Source: Rhodospirillales bacterium (GTDB lineage: Bacteria > Pseudomonadota > Alphaproteobacteria > Rhodospirillales > Defluviicoccaceae). From it: 64,000 nucleotides of DNA. Made by a program: the position numbers and the translations under genes. The notes beneath the pieces are model-generated. The model ran no database searches. It saw only the letters and a list, made by a program, of their open reading frames with translations, and was not told the origin of the DNA. Within the stretch, counting starts at the first letter, position 1; the number at the start of each line of letters is the position of its first letter. The stretch covers positions 2,605,424-2,669,423 of the forward strand of contig JADJQT010000001.1 of the NCBI GenBank assembly GCA_016712595.1. The letters run 5' to 3'. Positions 1 through 8,564 of this stretch are shown here, piece after piece.

Positions 1-173
1 TGATCGGCCTTATCATCCTCGCACTCGATATCTGGGGAATCATCAACGTTGTCCAGAGCGGCGCCACGACAGGCGCGAAGATTCTTTGGGTACTGTTGAT
101 TTTGATCCTGCCCATTCTCGGGCTCATCATCTGGTTCTTCGCCGGCCCGCGTGGCGGGCGGGTTCCCGCGTAA
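1..173 (+). CDS. PLDc_N-type small membrane protein (5' partial)
   Basis: The reading frame is open from the window edge to TAA at 171-173 and encodes 57 residues. It starts inside or just before a first hydrophobic helix containing LDIWGIINVV, followed by a short polar loop (QSGATTGAKI). A second helix (LWVLLILILPILGLIIWFF) ends in a GPR tail. Two helices with a conserved D-W and a P-x-L-G-x-x-x-W/Y-F pattern are typical of the phospholipase D N-terminal-like domain found alone in small inner-membrane proteins. No catalytic HKD motif is present, so no enzyme activity is implied. The true start is outside the window, or is the xTG codon cut by the edge. Confidence 0.7.
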   Translation, partial: IGLIILALDIWGIINVVQSGATTGAKILWVLLILILPILGLIIWFFAGPRGGRVPA

Positions 174-258
174 CCCGTGTTTCGTCTGGCGCAGGCGTGC
201 TATGCGCAACCTGCGCCAGTACAAATGCCCTTATTGCTGTATGGTCTTTTCCAACAGC

Positions 259-293
259 AAAAAAAAGGCCCCCGCGCGGAAAGCTGAGGGCCT
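259..293 (-). terminator. Rho-independent terminator downstream of ecfG
   Basis: On the minus strand the stem AGGCCC/GGGCCT, with a 16-base GC-rich loop, is followed directly by a run of eight T. This is a standard intrinsic terminator and is placed to end the nepR-ecfG transcript about 180 bases after the ecfG stop. Confidence 0.8.
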
Positions 294-380
294 CAGGCCA
301 CTTGGAGAGCGGTGGTCCGATCGCGCCGTTTGCCGAAACGAGCGCAAGGAACGGACGAATAAGCTGCCTGCCTACCTCGG

Positions 381-408
381 CGCCTGCGTCGCTTGCTCGA
401 CGCAGGCG
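381..408. other. Perfect 11-bp stem hairpin
   Basis: CGCCTGCGTCG and CGACGCAGGCG form a perfect 11-bp stem with a 6-base loop (CTTGCT). It lies between the ecfG stop and the T-tailed terminator and has no T-run on either side. It could stabilise the 3' end of the ecfG mRNA or be a repeat unit; the role is not known. Confidence 0.6.
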
Positions 409-473
409 TCACCAATTATTTGCCCATGCGCCTTCGCCATCGTTGGCAGTGGTCACTGTTCCGCACCGACCCA

Positions 474-1259
474 TCAGAGCAGAATCGCGCCATCCGTCGC
501 TGAACGTCCGCTTTGCGAGAAGTGCGAACGGGCTCGCGCCGGGCTGTCAGCCTGCATTCGCAACGAAGGGTGCGCGTAGCCGTGGTCCGGGTGCGTTTCT
601 GCCTGCCTCTGGCTGGTCCCGGCCCCATCACCGGTTGCAGGGGCGCCGGCTTCCGCGCCCTCATGTACTCCGTACTCGGCCGACGAATGGCGCGCCTGCC
701 GGCGCGATGCACTGCGACGCTGGAAGGCGAGAGCATCGCCTCTCTCTTCGCCCAAAACCGACGACTGCAATTCGGCCCGCGCACGAGCGACGCGACTCTT
801 GATCGTGCCGACCGCACAACCGCAGACCACTGCCGCGTCCTCATAGGACAGCCCGTGAATGACGATCAGCAGCAACGCTTCGCGCCGTAATGGAGAAAGC
901 TTCTGGACGGCAGCATCGAGGTCCGCCATCACCAGGGCATCGACCTGGGAGGCGGCCTGCGGGATGTCATAGACCACATCCTCATAGGACGTCGGTTGCA
1001 CGCGCTGACGGCGGAACATGCTGATGTTCTGATTGCGCAGGATGGTGAACATCCAGGCCTTGAAGTTTGTCCCTGGCTGAAACTGCCGTTGTGCGGCGAG
1101 GGCCCGAACGACCGCATCCTGTACCAGATCATCGACAAGATCGTGCCTGCGGCACAGGACCCGGGCAAAAGCCCGAAGGTGAGGTAGGCACTCAATCAGT
1201 TGCTTGTAGAATTCGTTCGATTCGTCTGTACAGCTTACAGGTGCTTTCGAAACGTCCAC
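474..1259 (-). CDS. ecfG: EcfG-type ECF sigma factor (general stress response)
   Basis: Alternative sigma factor that would direct RNA polymerase to general-stress promoters when PhyR sequesters NepR. Sigma region 2 (DDLVQDAVVRAL, then FKAWMFTILRNQ) and region 4 (LSPLRREALLLIVIHGLSYE, then GTIKSRVARARAEL) match the EcfG family. I chose GTG at 1259 because AAGGAG lies 8 bases upstream; a longer frame to 1343 has no such site. This gives 261 residues. The upstream neighbour is nepR, 106 bases away and co-oriented. Odd point: region 4 normally ends the protein, but here about 85 further residues follow, rich in S, R, A and G and without a visible fold. That tail may be a genuine extension or the result of an indel that removed the normal stop. 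Family assignment is firm; the C-terminus is not. Confidence 0.88.
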   Translation of the reverse strand: MDVSKAPVSCTDESNEFYKQLIECLPHLRAFARVLCRRHDLVDDLVQDAVVRALAAQRQFQPGTNFKAWMFTILRNQNISMFRRQRVQPTSYEDVVYDIPQAASQVDALVMADLDAAVQKLSPLRREALLLIVIHGLSYEDAAVVCGCAVGTIKSRVARARAELQSSVLGEERGDALAFQRRSASRRQARHSSAEYGVHEGAEAGAPATGDGAGTSQRQAETHPDHGYAHPSLRMQADSPARARSHFSQSGRSATDGAILL

Positions 1260-1365
1260 TGCGAATTCTCCTTGCCAAAGGGGGCGCGATTCATCTGTCC
1301 TTGCTTCGCCTCGATCACCGACTACGGTTTCCGGCGACAACACATCGCGCGCTCCTTATTTTTGC

Positions 1366-1596
1366 CTACTTATCACTCTCGTCATCTGCGCGGTACGATT
1401 CAATCAACTCGAGCAAGTCCTCGGGGATGGGCTCGCGCAATACCGGATCATATAAAGAGTTAAGTTTGTCGTTCAACCAACGGTTAAAGGCATCCGCGAC
1501 CGGCGCCGAGCCGTCCGCAGCCCGGCGCGCGTCCTGCGACCGATTTCTCCGATCGACGCGGCGCGCTTTTTTGTCACTGCCGTTTGGTCCAACCAT
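1366..1596 (-). CDS. nepR: NepR anti-sigma factor
   Basis: Small protein of 76 residues that should bind and inhibit EcfG until phosphorylated PhyR displaces it. The C-terminal half, with FNRWLNDKLNSLYDPVLREP and then IPEDLLELIESY, is the two-helix NepR signature. The N-terminal 35 residues are basic and low in complexity, as usual for the family. ATG at 1596 is chosen over a longer frame beginning at 1959 because the extra residues carry no family similarity and the EcfG-type promoter lies between the two starts. It is followed by ecfG. No phyR or histidine kinase is in the window. Confidence 0.85.
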   Translation of the reverse strand: MVGPNGSDKKARRVDRRNRSQDARRAADGSAPVADAFNRWLNDKLNSLYDPVLREPIPEDLLELIESYRADDESDK

Positions 1597-1705
1597 TAGT
1601 GAGGTTCTGTCGAAGCGGATAACCGGACGTAATACATATAGGCAGGCGCTGGTCATCGATAAACGCTCGGTTACTCTATAATCGTTTGCCAAACACTCTT
1701 CGACG

Positions 1706-1730
1706 AACGCGCCGCATGCGCAAAGGTTCC
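1706..1730 (-). promoter_or_regulatory. EcfG-dependent promoter of nepR-ecfG
   Basis: On the minus strand the sequence reads GGAAC (1730-1726), 16 bases, then CGTT (1709-1706). This is an exact match to the published EcfG consensus GGAAC-N16/17-CGTT. It is about 110 bases before the nepR ATG, which implies autoregulation. Confidence 0.85.
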
Positions 1731-2160
1731 CCGACACGATCGGATTTCGCCGCTCCCGCGCCATTCGATGCCGGCGCACCGCCGCTTCGCTGAATTGGGG
1801 CCGGGTACCCCGCCGCGCCAGAATTGGCTTTCGCCCCCGATTATGGGCCTCGTGCGCCACGCTGTCCGTGAGGTCAGATTCAGAGGCTCGTCTCAGCATT
1901 TCCGCCCGTTCACCCGGTCCGTTGCCCCGTCGGCGCGAACAGAAAGCGTGCGCGTGCATTCGGCATCGACTTTAGTCATAATGAGAATGGGGGAGATGGC
2001 ACTGGCGCTGCTGGAGTCGTCACAGTGGGGGGGAACTTTGCCGAACTTCGCGCCGAGAATCTCATGCGGCCATCGCCGCCCGGCGCAGGCACCCCTCGCC
2101 CACACCTCACGCGTGCGGCGGGATCGATCTCGTTCAAACCTGATCGGAAGGGAGCAGTTC
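1731..2160. other. Intergenic region between nepR promoter and SBBP gene
   Basis: Divergent control region of 430 bases. I see no recognisable gene, tRNA or strong terminator. Frames crossing it on both strands lack family features. A GGAAC at about 2032 has no CGTT at the required distance. Confidence 0.5.
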
Positions 2161-3474
2161 ATGCAGTGGAATGGAGTCTTGCACGCCGCATGCGGCGTGC
2201 TGGTCATGGCGGCTAGCCTCGCGCTCGCCGCTCCGAAGGCGATGGCCGATGACGCATCTTGGTTCCACCAGCTTGGAAGGCCTGATTCTAACGCGGACGG
2301 TGGCATCGCCACCGACCCGGACGGGAACGTCTACGTCGCTGGCTCAACCAGCGGCGCGCTGGGGGGTGTCGCCAAGGGTCACACTGACGCATGGTTGATG
2401 AAGCTTGATACCGGCGGACGAATACTTTGGAAGCGTCAGCCCGGAACGGAGGCAGCCGACTGGGGCGAAGCCGTTGCCACGGATCGGTTCGGCAATGTCT
2501 TTGTCGTGGGCGAAACATTTGGTCCGCTTGGCGGAACTTATAAGGGCGATACCGACGTCTGGATCATCAAGTTCGATGCCGACGGACGGATGCTTTGGAA
2601 GCGTCAGCCCGGCACGAATGGGCGGGAAAGTCCGAGGGGGGTCGCCACCGACGCTGACGGAAATGTCATCGTCGTGGGTACGACGAACAGTCCGTTCGGT
2701 GGCGAGAAGAAAGGCGAAGCGAACGATCATGACGCGTTTGTAATCAAGTTTGACTCGGACGGACGTTGTCTTTGGAAGCGCCAGCCCGGAAGCGACCTAT
2801 ATGACGAGGCCACAGGTGTAACGACTGACGCCGCAGGTAACGTTTACGTCGTCGGATTTACGGAAGGCGCGCTAAACGGGCAAAAGAAAGATAACCACTT
2901 CTATGTAAGTCCATTTGTGATCAAGTTTGATACGAATGGACAATTTCGTTGGACGCGCGAACCCAGCATGTATGCTTACGAAATGTCGGGCGTTGTCGCC
3001 GATGGCGATGGAAATGTTTACATTGCAGGGCGTTTTCCAACCCTTGGCGCGGGAAGGGGATTCGATGCGCTGAAGTTCAATGAAGATGGTCAACTCGTAA
3101 AGAAGTTCAAGTTCGATATCTTAAACGGAATTTCGGTCCTTGGCATGGCAATCGACGCAGACGGCATTCTTTCCTTTGCGAGCTTATTATATAAACCGGA
3201 CAACGCTTCCGATGTGCTCGTCTTCAATACGGACGCGGACGGTACCGTGCTGGCGCATAGTGTCCGCACGGCACCGGGATATCAGTCACCGTCGCGTATC
3301 GCCGCCGATTCTTCGGGAAACGTTTTTGTCTCCGGTCAAAGCCGCCTCATCGTTGATTCCGACTCCCACTATCAATACGATTCGTTCATTGCTAAGTTTC
3401 CGCTGGCTAGCGGCGTGATCGCGGGCAGCGGGTCTTTGCGCGGTGAGCACGACTCAATCGCGCGTGCGCGTTGA
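2161..3474 (+). CDS. Secreted seven-repeat SBBP beta-propeller protein (copy 1)
   Basis: The protein has 437 residues. ATG at 2161 follows a purine-rich site (GGAAGGGAG) and begins a clear Sec signal peptide with cleavage expected after AMA. The mature part consists of seven repeats of about 50 residues. Each has a core like DxxGNVYVVGxTxG, a G-G-x-K-G turn, then DAxVIKFDxDGxxLWKRQPG. This is the SBBP (beta-propeller) repeat family, and seven units suggest a closed seven-bladed propeller. Repeats 5-7 are the most diverged. It has no enzymatic motif; binding or a surface/periplasmic scaffold role is likely. It stands alone on the plus strand, opposite to its three paralogues. An upstream extension of the frame to 1768 is rejected because it lacks a signal sequence and family similarity. 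Confidence 0.85.
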   Translation: MQWNGVLHAACGVLVMAASLALAAPKAMADDASWFHQLGRPDSNADGGIATDPDGNVYVAGSTSGALGGVAKGHTDAWLMKLDTGGRILWKRQPGTEAADWGEAVATDRFGNVFVVGETFGPLGGTYKGDTDVWIIKFDADGRMLWKRQPGTNGRESPRGVATDADGNVIVVGTTNSPFGGEKKGEANDHDAFVIKFDSDGRCLWKRQPGSDLYDEATGVTTDAAGNVYVVGFTEGALNGQKKDNHFYVSPFVIKFDTNGQFRWTREPSMYAYEMSGVVADGDGNVYIAGRFPTLGAGRGFDALKFNEDGQLVKKFKFDILNGISVLGMAIDADGILSFASLLYKPDNASDVLVFNTDADGTVLAHSVRTAPGYQSPSRIAADSSGNVFVSGQSRLIVDSDSHYQYDSFIAKFPLASGVIAGSGSLRGEHDSIARAR

Positions 3475-4247
3475 CCGCGTGGCGAGCACGGCTCAATCGC
3501 CGCGAGGTGGGGCCACGGCCCATGGGCTCGCGGCAATGTCCTGCTTTCTTTCGTACATGCCATCGCTCCCATGGGACGGAAGGGGCCGAGCGCCGCTCCT
3601 CATGCTCGGCCGCGCGCCCTGCCCGTTAAGGACTCTGAACCGCGTCCGCCGTCGTCGGCCGCGCCGTCTGTGAAGAAAGGCTGACCGGGGTAAAGCGGAA
3701 TACCGCCATACCCCATGGAAGTGATTTCGCCAGGCGGGCGGGGACCCGGCCTGCCGCTTACGGGGCCGCGGGAGCGGCCATCGCTCCGCCGAGCGCGATC
3801 CCCGCCGCGAGAATCAGCGCGCCCGAGGCAACGCGCAGCCGAGTGCTATCGGTCACGTTCCGCCCCCTGTTTTGAGATGATGCCCAGACGCCGAAGCGTC
3901 CTCAGCGTTTCGCCATGAGACGAAGGCTTGATGACGGCCGCGCGGACTCGCTCCGCCATGCCGACGGCGGGCCGGCATTGGCTGCGCCACCGTCGGCAGG
4001 CTGCCACACCATCGGCGAGCGCCGGGTGTCCTGTGCATGGCTTCGTCCCCCGGACAGAGACCGATCGGGGTGGCGACCGCCGCTCCGACGTTTAGCTCGG
4101 CGCTCGCGCCGCTGAAGTCTCTCGTCCCGCCCGCCATCGTGGGCCTCGGAAGCCGCGCCGGCGTCCGCGCGGCAGTCGCCGTGGTCGCGTTGCGGGCGAG
4201 CGGATCCCCTTCGGCGATCACCGCCGTGTACCCGCGGCGCCCACGGA
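3475..4247. other. Intergenic region with remnant signal peptide
   Basis: About 770 bases between convergent SBBP copies 1 and 2. It contains the minus-strand 32-codon ORF listed below. It also holds a short imperfect direct repeat just around the copy 1 stop (GAGCACGACTCAATCGC at about 3445 and GAGCACGGCTCAATCGC at about 3484). No other gene is convincing. Confidence 0.5.
3758..3856 (-). pseudogene. Orphan SBBP-like signal-peptide ORF (remnant or small peptide)
   Basis: A GTG-started frame of 32 codons encodes a basic start (TDSTRLR), a hydrophobic core (ASGALILAAGIALGGAMA) and APAAP before the stop. The core closely resembles the signal peptides of the neighbouring SBBP paralogues, which carry SGCGALIIAAGMALAAP. 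No propeller repeats follow. The simplest reading is the surviving 5' end of a deleted fifth SBBP gene; a short secreted peptide is an alternative. Confidence 0.5.
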
Positions 4248-5492
4248 TTACTGCGTGGCCGGCGCGTACCTCGTAACGAAGGCGTCCTGCCCTCCGGGAT
4301 TGCTGATGCTCCACGTCAGGCCTGCGACATAGGCGGAGCCGCCGGCGTCCACCGCCATGCCCGTCGCCCAGTCGATTTCACCGATCGCCGGCACGCTCTT
4401 GCTCAGCCGGAGGCCGTCGGTGCTGAACCTCGCCAGCCAGGCCTGGTCATTGCCGTTGCGCTGGTGCGAGTAGCCGACGATAGCGACGGTGCCGTCGGCG
4501 TCCACGGCCACGCCGCTCGGCGTGTCGAAGTTCGGCGTACCGAACTGACGCTTCCATTGCCAACGCCCACCCGCGTCGAACTTCGCGAGCCAGGTGTCGA
4601 AATCCGATTGGCCCCCCCTTTTGGCACCGCCGAGTGCGCCTTCAGTTCCGCCAAAGACGTAGACATTGCCGGACGCGTCGACGGCAACGCTGCTGGCAAA
4701 GTCCCGTCCCGTCGTGCCGGGCTGGCGTTTCCAGAGCCAATGCCCGTCGGCATCGAATTTGACGACCCAGGCGTCGTAATCCCCCTTGTTGGGACCGCCC
4801 AGTGCACCAGAGGTCGAGCCCACGACGTAGACGTTGCCGTCCGCGTCGGTGGCGATCCCCGCCGCGGCGTCGTCGCCGCTCGTTCCCGGCTGGTGCGACC
4901 ACAACCGATGCCCGGCGGCATCGAACTTGATCACCCAGGCGTCCAGGATTCCGCCCTTCTTCGTCCCGCCGAGGGCACCCTGGGTTTCGCCCGCGACATA
5001 GATGTCGCCGTTGCGATCAACGGCAACTCCGCGCGCCTCGACGACGCTGTGCCAGGTCGACATCTGCTGAGCCCACACTTCGTCGCCGTCGGCACCGTAC
5101 TTGACCAGCCAAGCGGACTTGCCGCCGTTCAGGCTGCTCGAGCCGGCAGCATAGACGTTGCCGCTCGCGTCCGTTGCGATCGCGCGGGCGATATCAGTTC
5201 CTTCCGCTCCGCGTTGGCGCTGCCACTCGGGCCGCCCTTCGGCGTCGAATTTGGCAACGAAGGCATCGATCTCTCCTTGGTTCGCCCCGGAAAGGTCGCC
5301 TTCGGTCGCGCCGGCAACGTAGACATGGCCGAAGCGATCGGTGGCGACGGCCTCCGCCTGATCGTCCCGTAGCGTTCCGAACTGCTGGACCCACAGCGGA
5401 TCGTCGGCCCACGCCGGCGCGGCGAGCGCCATGCCCGCCGCGATCAACAGCGCGCTGGTGACGGCGCGCGCACCTTCACTGCCGGTTTTCAT
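4248..5492 (-). CDS. Secreted seven-repeat SBBP beta-propeller protein (copy 2)
   Basis: The protein has 414 residues. ATG at 5492 follows an AGGAGGGG site, and the first 29 residues form a Sec signal peptide ending near AWA. Seven SBBP-type repeats follow, with cores such as DRFGHVYVAGATEG, DADGNVYVVGSTSG and DASGNVYVFGGTEG. Tryptophan-rich W-x-x-Q-x-G-T segments mark the blade junctions. It is the last gene of a three-gene minus-strand operon; the stop of the next upstream copy is 61 bases away. No catalytic residues or anchors are visible, so a soluble exported or periplasmic propeller is likely. Confidence 0.85.
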   Translation of the reverse strand: MKTGSEGARAVTSALLIAAGMALAAPAWADDPLWVQQFGTLRDDQAEAVATDRFGHVYVAGATEGDLSGANQGEIDAFVAKFDAEGRPEWQRQRGAEGTDIARAIATDASGNVYAAGSSSLNGGKSAWLVKYGADGDEVWAQQMSTWHSVVEARGVAVDRNGDIYVAGETQGALGGTKKGGILDAWVIKFDAAGHRLWSHQPGTSGDDAAAGIATDADGNVYVVGSTSGALGGPNKGDYDAWVVKFDADGHWLWKRQPGTTGRDFASSVAVDASGNVYVFGGTEGALGGAKRGGQSDFDTWLAKFDAGGRWQWKRQFGTPNFDTPSGVAVDADGTVAIVGYSHQRNGNDQAWLARFSTDGLRLSKSVPAIGEIDWATGMAVDAGGSAYVAGLTWSISNPGGQDAFVTRYAPATQ

Positions 5493-5553
5493 GCTTACCC
5501 CTCCTCACCAACGAACGATGCCCCCAGGCGAGGTGCACACAAGGGCCTGAGCT

Positions 5554-6822
5554 TTAGGGAACGATGTGTGGGTACTTGGCGAGGTAACCATCGGGTGGCC
5601 GGCGGCTGAATTCGCCAATCTTGCCCAAGGTCCATCCCGCAACGTAAACGTTGCCGGCAGGATCAACGGCAATGCCTTCCGGGTAATCACCTTTTTCAGA
5701 CGCCTCGAGGAACCGCAGTGTCCCCTTCCCGTCGGCATCAAGCCTGGCAAAAAAACCACGATAGGGACCGGTCCCCAATCCGGACGGAAGGCTGTTGGTA
5801 GATCCGACGACATAGACGTTGCCCGCAGCGTCGACAGCGATACCACTAGCAGAATCGATATAGCTCGTTCCCAGCAGGCGCTTCCACAGCACCGTTCCAT
5901 CACCATCGAACTTGATGACCACAACGTCGGAAGCACCCAAGCCGCCGTATAACGGGTATTGCGCTGTACCGACGGCATAAACATTCCCGGCGGCGTCGGT
6001 CGCGATCCCGACTCCCAGGTCGCCGTTCCGCCGTCCCGGCTGGCGCTTCCAGAGAAAGCGCCCTTCGGCATCGAGCTTGACGACAAAGGCGTCAAAGTTG
6101 CCCTTATTCGTGCCGCCCAGCGCGCCAGTGGTTGAGCCGATCACATACACATTGCCTGCGCGGTCAGTGGCGACGCCCTCCGCATAGTCCTGCCCAACCG
6201 TTCCGGGCTGACGCTTCCAGAGAACCCGACCATCGGCGTCGTACTTGATCACGAAGGCGTCGATGCGCCCCTTCAGGGCGCCGCCCAGCGCGCCGCTCGT
6301 TTCGCCCACGACAACGGCATTGCCGGCGGCGTCGGTCGCCACCCGACGAGCGATATCGCTCCCCCGCGATCCCGGCTGGCGCTTCCACAGCAGCTTGCCG
6401 TCGGCATCGTATTTAAGGATAAAGACGTCGTTATTGCCCTTTCGGGAACCGGCGAGCTGACCGCGGGTGTATCCAACCACGAAAACGTTGCCGTTTGCGT
6501 CGGCTGCGACATCCCTGGCGCCGTCGAAAGACACACTTCCGGGCTGCCGCTTCCATAACACCTCGTGATCCGGACCGAACTTGATAACGAACGCGTCGCT
6601 GAGTCCCTTCGGCGAACCGGCCGAGGCGCCTCCGGTCGTCGTGCCGACAACGATCGCATTGCCATCGGCATCAGTGGCAACGCCGTAAGCATATTCAGTG
6701 GCAGACTTGCCGAACTGCCTGATCCACAGCGCATCGTCAGCCATCGCCGGCGCGGCGAGCGCCATGCCCGCCGCGATGATCAGCGCACCGCATCCGGAGC
6801 GCACGTATCTGCCTTTGGTCAT
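5554..6822 (-). CDS. Secreted seven-repeat SBBP beta-propeller protein (copy 3)
   Basis: The protein has 422 residues from ATG 6822, which follows a GAAGAGGG site; an earlier in-frame start at 6885 would add a basic segment before the signal peptide. The signal peptide core is GALIIAAGMALAAPAMA. Seven repeats follow with the pattern DAxGNxxVVGxTxG...DAFVIKxDADGxxLWKRQPG. Repeats 2-5 are very alike at both protein and DNA level, which points to recent internal duplication or gene conversion. It is the middle gene of the operon, 40 bases after copy 4. Function beyond the propeller fold is unknown. Confidence 0.85.
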   Translation of the reverse strand: MTKGRYVRSGCGALIIAAGMALAAPAMADDALWIRQFGKSATEYAYGVATDADGNAIVVGTTTGGASAGSPKGLSDAFVIKFGPDHEVLWKRQPGSVSFDGARDVAADANGNVFVVGYTRGQLAGSRKGNNDVFILKYDADGKLLWKRQPGSRGSDIARRVATDAAGNAVVVGETSGALGGALKGRIDAFVIKYDADGRVLWKRQPGTVGQDYAEGVATDRAGNVYVIGSTTGALGGTNKGNFDAFVVKLDAEGRFLWKRQPGRRNGDLGVGIATDAAGNVYAVGTAQYPLYGGLGASDVVVIKFDGDGTVLWKRLLGTSYIDSASGIAVDAAGNVYVVGSTNSLPSGLGTGPYRGFFARLDADGKGTLRFLEASEKGDYPEGIAVDPAGNVYVAGWTLGKIGEFSRRPPDGYLAKYPHIVP

Positions 6823-6862
6823 GACATGCCCTCTTCGAAAATATAATGAAAGACAACGCCGC

Positions 6863-8116
6863 TCACGGCGCGCCGCCCGGCGCAAACTTCATCAGGAAGG
6901 CATCGTAAAGCCCAATGTTGGCGGCGCCGAGGGTGCCAGACGTGTAGCCTGTGACGTAGACGTTGCCGGCGGCGTCGGTGGCAACATCGGAGACGCGACC
7001 TGTCTGGTTTAAACTCAGGGGCTGCCAAACCCAATACCCATCGGCATCAAGCCTCACCAGGAAGGGACGTGAAGTGTCGCCAAGAACGTAGACGTTGCCG
7101 AAGTCGTCAGTGTCGACGCTCGTCGGGGTATCGTCGGCGCTCGTTCCCGCCAGCCTCTTCCAGATCACCCTGCCATCGCCATCGAATTTGATGACCTCGA
7201 CGTCGTACCCCCCCGCACCGCCGTCGGCGTTGTATGCGGAACCGACGACGTAGACGTTGCCGGCCGTATCGATGGCGACGGCCCTTCCTTCATCCCACCT
7301 GGCTTTCCCAGGCTGGCGCTTCCACAGCCAGTGCCCGTCGGCATCGAACTTCAACACAAAGATGTCGGACCCGCCCTTGTTGGACCCGCCGAGCGCACCT
7401 CGCGTCGAGCCGACGACGTAGACATTCCCGGCCGCGTCGGTGGCAACGCCGCCCGCGCCGTCGGGCGTGGTGGTTCCCGGCTGGCGCTTCCACAGCTGGT
7501 GCCCATTGGCATCGAATTTTACCACCCAGGCGTCCGCATCGCCGACCCCTCCGTGCTTGGCACCGCCGAGCGCGCCGAGCGTAAAGCCTACGACATAGAC
7601 GTTGCCGGCGGCGTCGGTGGCAACGCCACTCGTGCCATCTGATCCGCTTGATCCCGGCTGGCGCTTCCACAGCCAATGCCCATCGGCATCGAACTTTATC
7701 ACCCAGGGGTCCCCGTAGCCCTTATTATAAGCGCCACCAAGGGCGCCGTACGTGTTGCCTGCGACGAAGACATTACCGTCGGCATCGGTGGCAACGGCGG
7801 TGGCGATGTCATACTCGCTTGATCCCGGCTGATGCTTCCACAGCCAATGCCCATCGGCATCGAATTTCACCAGGAAGGCGTCCGTATCGCCGACCTTTCC
7901 GTGCTTGGCACCGGCAAGCACGCCGTCCGTCCCACCGACCACGTAAACGTTGCCGGCCGGGTCGGTGGCGACGCCTGAAGCTGTGTCTTGCCGACGGCTC
8001 CCGAACTGCGTGATCCACAGCGGATCGTCGGCCATCGCCGAAGGTGCGGCGAGCGCGGTGCCCGCCGCGATGATCAGCGCGCACGCGCCGGCAGAACACC
8101 TCGATCTTGCACCCAT
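6863..8116 (-). CDS. Secreted seven-repeat SBBP beta-propeller protein (copy 4)
   Basis: The protein has 417 residues and is the first gene of the three-gene SBBP operon. ATG at 8116 is preceded by GGGGAGAAAA, and the signal peptide ends near SAMA. Seven blades are countable from the GNVYVVG-type cores. The first five share almost the same W-K-R/H-Q-P-G and KFDADGHWLWK segments. At DNA level the stretch encoding DADGHWLWK recurs nearly unchanged at about 7320, 7670 and 7850. This is the most regular of the four paralogues and may be the most recently amplified. No transmembrane anchor is seen after the signal peptide. Confidence 0.85.
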   Translation of the reverse strand: MGARSRCSAGACALIIAAGTALAAPSAMADDPLWITQFGSRRQDTASGVATDPAGNVYVVGGTDGVLAGAKHGKVGDTDAFLVKFDADGHWLWKHQPGSSEYDIATAVATDADGNVFVAGNTYGALGGAYNKGYGDPWVIKFDADGHWLWKRQPGSSGSDGTSGVATDAAGNVYVVGFTLGALGGAKHGGVGDADAWVVKFDANGHQLWKRQPGTTTPDGAGGVATDAAGNVYVVGSTRGALGGSNKGGSDIFVLKFDADGHWLWKRQPGKARWDEGRAVAIDTAGNVYVVGSAYNADGGAGGYDVEVIKFDGDGRVIWKRLAGTSADDTPTSVDTDDFGNVYVLGDTSRPFLVRLDADGYWVWQPLSLNQTGRVSDVATDAAGNVYVTGYTSGTLGAANIGLYDAFLMKFAPGGAP

Positions 8117-8564
8117 CGTTTTTTCTCCCCGTTGACGACCTTGGCTCCGAGAGAGGACGCACGTGCCCGGCCCGCCGGGTTGCTCAACGCGCCGGAAACG
8201 ACGGGTAATTGACTGTCTGTGACATGCTGGCTCGCTCCCCGTGTTCCGGGACGACGAAAGGAGCCCACCGCTCTGGCACCGGTCGGGAAATCGGCCGACG
8301 CCGCGGCCCGCCCCCCGCCGCTCTCTCTCTCCAAGAGCACCTTAGAGCTCATGCGGCGGGCGGACTGTGAAGCAGCTTACGAAAAGTTAATGTTTTCGCC
8401 GCCGGGCCGCGCGTCGGCACGCGGCGGGCGAGCGCCACGGGCGAGCGCCATGGGCAACCGGCAACCGCCGGCAGCGGCGATACGAATGGCGCAGATGGGA
8501 GCGGTAGCCGTAAGGCCGAACCTGCCGCCCACTCGCTGGTTCAGGGAGCGGGCGGCGGCAATGC
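8117..8564. other. Intergenic region between SBBP operon and lpd
   Basis: About 450 bases that must carry the SBBP operon promoter and the lpd 3' end. I find no gene with family features, no T-tailed terminator and no EcfG-type promoter (a GTTCC at 8243 lacks its AACG partner). Short GC-rich near-repeats at 8420-8460 (GGGCGAGCGCCA) look like local slippage. Confidence 0.45.

Larger units (their letters stand above)
174..473. other. Intergenic region with two hairpins, no gene seen
   Basis: This 300-base stretch lies between the convergent PLDc_N gene and ecfG. It holds a minus-strand terminator and a second perfect hairpin, both listed separately. Open frames crossing it run straight through the terminator and show no recognisable protein. 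Confidence 0.6.

Noticed and set aside
151..579. 142-codon plus-strand frame with several cysteines
   Set aside because: It overlaps the minus-strand terminator and the ecfG tail, and shows no family features.
3853..4314. 153-codon minus-strand frame before SBBP copy 2
   Set aside because: Arginine/alanine-rich sequence with no signal peptide or repeats, and it overlaps the SBBP copy 2 stop.
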